A stretch of DNA of 64,000 nucleotides from G958296245 sp965262055 (GTDB lineage: Bacteria; Chloroflexota; Dehalococcoidia; Lucifugimonadales; G958296245): the NCBI GenBank assembly GCA_965262055.1, contig CBDHEI010000002.1:62001-126000 (forward strand). The letters run 5' to 3'. Under the pieces are notes generated by a model. The model worked only from the letters and a program-made list of their open reading frames with translations. It searched no databases and had not been told where the DNA came from. This document shows, in pieces, positions 62,430 to 64,000 of this stretch (positions are counted from its first letter, which is position 1; every line of letters begins with the position of its first letter). A program made the position numbers and the translations under genes.

Positions 62430-63620
62430 ATGAACGTCGACCAGCAGCAATTCCTAGACAACGGCTACCTCATCATCCGCCAGTGCATCCCGCCCGACAG
62501 GCTCGACGAGCTGCGCAGCAGCTTCGAGACCCTCGTAGACCGCCAGCGCGAGATTTGGGCCCGCGAGCGCGGCCCCGGCGACCCGCCCGGCGGCGTCTGG
62601 GAGACCGGCGCGCAGCCGCGCGTCTCCTTCGACGAGGTCGTCGACGCCAACACCGCCAACACCGCCGAATTCTGCCTCCACGAGAACACCCTCGGCGTCT
62701 CCCGCCAGCTACTCTCCGGCGACGAGGTCGCCGTCCACCAACTCCAGCTCATGTGCAACCCCGTCAGCGACCACCCGGGCGGCACAGGCTGGCACCGCGA
62801 CACCAGCCCCGACTGGGACGTCCCCCTGGAGGGCGTCCAGCAGGACATGCTCAGCAACGGCCCCGGCTACGTCCAGTGGAACATACCCATGTACGACGAC
62901 AACGTCCTCTGGGTCGTCCCGGGCAGCAACCGCGAGCCCACCACCCCAGACCAGCTCGCACAACTCAGGAAGGACCGCCTCGCGCCCCCGCCCGGCGGCA
63001 TACCCGTGGAGCTAAAGGCCGGCGACGGCGTCGTATACGTCAACCACATGCTCCACTCCGGCGCTAACTACGGCACCACCCTGCGCCGCACCATACACAT
63101 CGGCTACCAGTCCTTCGGCGGCGCCATGCTCCGCTACTTCCACCTCTGGTGGAAACCCGGCTTCGCCGACGCCCTACCCGACACCGTCCGCGAGCCCTTC
63201 CAGCGCTGGGAGAAAGCCATCGCCCGCCAGCACGACCTGGTCGAGTCCGCCTACCGCGGCATGCTCGACAGGGACGCCTCCCGCTTCAACGCCGCGCTCG
63301 ACGCCCTACACTCCGGCGAGCGGTGGAAGATGGCATGCCTCGTCCTCCTCTGCAAGATAGTCAAGATCATCCGCGCCGAGACCCCAGCCGGCGCCGCGCT
63401 CCCGAAGAACCAGTACCTCTACGACGACATCGAGCGCCGCTTCACACCCGCCGAGCTCAACGTCATATGGGACCGCTTCGCCCCACTCGACGAGAGGCTC
63501 CAGGGCGAGCCCCAGGAGACCCGCCCCGGAGACCCCAGGAGGATCACCAACTACAACGCATACGAGATGCCCGCCGCCTACGACGTGCAGGACTTCGTAA
63601 GCAGTTGGAAGAGCGCGTGA
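62430..63620 (+). CDS. Phytanoyl-CoA dioxygenase (PhyH) family protein
   Basis: ATG 62430 follows AAGGAG. The 396-residue Fe(II)/2-oxoglutarate dioxygenase starts DQQQFLDNGYLIIRQCIPPD and has the metal triad H122, D124 (TGWHRDTSPDWD) and H209 (YVNHMLHSGANYG), with R219/R220 as 2-oxoglutarate anchor. WVVPGSNREP is the family loop. PhyH proteins hydroxylate lipids or small natural products; many copies are typical of SAR202-like genomes. A long C-terminal helical extension (about 245-396) is specific to this subgroup. The window also holds a dead PhyH gene at 21444. Confidence 0.9.
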   Translation: MNVDQQQFLDNGYLIIRQCIPPDRLDELRSSFETLVDRQREIWARERGPGDPPGGVWETGAQPRVSFDEVVDANTANTAEFCLHENTLGVSRQLLSGDEVAVHQLQLMCNPVSDHPGGTGWHRDTSPDWDVPLEGVQQDMLSNGPGYVQWNIPMYDDNVLWVVPGSNREPTTPDQLAQLRKDRLAPPPGGIPVELKAGDGVVYVNHMLHSGANYGTTLRRTIHIGYQSFGGAMLRYFHLWWKPGFADALPDTVREPFQRWEKAIARQHDLVESAYRGMLDRDASRFNAALDALHSGERWKMACLVLLCKIVKIIRAETPAGAALPKNQYLYDDIERRFTPAELNVIWDRFAPLDERLQGEPQETRPGDPRRITNYNAYEMPAAYDVQDFVSSWKSA

Positions 63621-63648
63621 GTGAGCGCGCTTAGATGAGGATATTCAC

Positions 63649-64000
63649 ATGGGTACGTTCTCGACACTGATTGAAGTCGGCAACATAGATGGTAGTGAGC
63701 CTATGCAGCTCGAGGCCACAGTCGACACAGGTGCGGTTCACACTATGATTCCGCAATCCTTGTCGAAACAGTTGCATATGCAACATCAGAACCACGAGGA
63801 GTTTGAGCTTGCCGACGGTACTATGGTCAAATATCCCGTTGGGACTGCAAGGATCATTGTCCAACATCGGGATAGATGGTGTCCGGTGATTTTCGGGCCG
63901 GACGCTGAATGTCTGCTTGGAGCTACAACCCTTGAGATTCTGGGGTTCACGGTAGACCCGATCGAGGAACGGCTGGTAGCTGCAAAGCGCCGTGCCAGGC
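63649..64000 (+). CDS. Retropepsin-like aspartyl protease family protein, 5' part
   Basis: ATG 63649 follows GATGAGG. The 117 visible residues include LEATVDTGAVHTMIPQSL with the catalytic D26-T-G, FELADGTMVKYPVGTA, and the second conserved hydrophobic-Gly stretch FGPDAECLLGATTLEIL. This is the single-domain, dimeric retropepsin-like fold found in many Chloroflexota and cyanobacteria. The frame is still open at the window edge, and family members are about 120-130 residues long, so only a few are missing. GC content is lower than in the dioxygenase before it. Confidence 0.75.
   Translation, partial: MGTFSTLIEVGNIDGSEPMQLEATVDTGAVHTMIPQSLSKQLHMQHQNHEEFELADGTMVKYPVGTARIIVQHRDRWCPVIFGPDAECLLGATTLEILGFTVDPIEERLVAAKRRAR

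Overview
The window is high-GC bacterial DNA whose gene content points to the phylum Chloroflexota, most likely a Dehalococcoidia/SAR202-type lineage. This is inferred from content, not from a database search. The clues are an archaellum (archaeal-type flagellum) gene cluster in an otherwise bacterial genome, a division cluster rsmH-ftsA-ftsZ with no peptidoglycan genes, a lone 23S rRNA gene without 16S or 5S beside it, and many dispersed palindromic repeats.

Layout. Bases 1-434 hold the end of a DRTGG-domain protein. Bases 445-10141 are the archaellum locus: an archaellin with a doubled globular domain (arlB), two Uma2-type nucleases, an ArlD/E-like protein, ArlG, ArlF, the ATPases ArlH and ArlI, an 800-bp repeat-filled gap, the membrane platform ArlJ and an acidic hypothetical protein. 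Bases 10145-13413 carry a small phage-like ORF, an aldo/keto reductase, an SDR and a 2-hydroxyacid dehydrogenase. Bases 13488-17746 (minus) are mog-trmD-rplS-priA, and 17922-21273 (plus) are rsmH-ftsA-ftsZ. Bases 21444-25729 are a phytanoyl-CoA dioxygenase gene destroyed by an IS256-type element that itself contains an IS1380-type insertion.

Bases 25914-30482 (minus) encode a TatC/alpha-beta-hydrolase fusion and a leucine-rich-repeat lipoprotein split by one missing base. Bases 30696-33238 are a HEPN/MNT toxin-antitoxin pair overlapping aspS. After a HesB-like protein, a 3-hydroxyacyl-CoA dehydrogenase, a GyrI-like protein and a SLOG protein come eno, a mannonate dehydratase-like gene and an E1alpha-E1beta-E2-lipB operon for a 2-oxoacid dehydrogenase (35288-42204). 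Then follow a DsbA-like lipoprotein, a frameshifted hicA with hicB, a frameshifted MFS transporter, a sugar isomerase behind a Pho-box-like promoter, tRNA-fMet and the 23S rRNA gene (46571-49868, minus).

From 50 kb on the DNA is accessory in character: two near-identical IS1380-family copies with 5-bp target duplications flank an SDR/isomerase operon. They are followed by repeat-rich DNA, a GNAT/cytidylate-kinase-like fusion, a membrane protein, a 6-phosphogluconate dehydrogenase, hicAB with a clear palindromic operator, another SDR, brnTA, tRNA-Leu, a lipoprotein, an intact PhyH dioxygenase and the start of an aspartyl-protease-like gene. Four toxin-antitoxin loci, three IS copies plus one nested IS, and three single-base frameshifts occur in 64 kb. 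Whether the frameshifts are real mutations or assembly errors cannot be decided from sequence alone.
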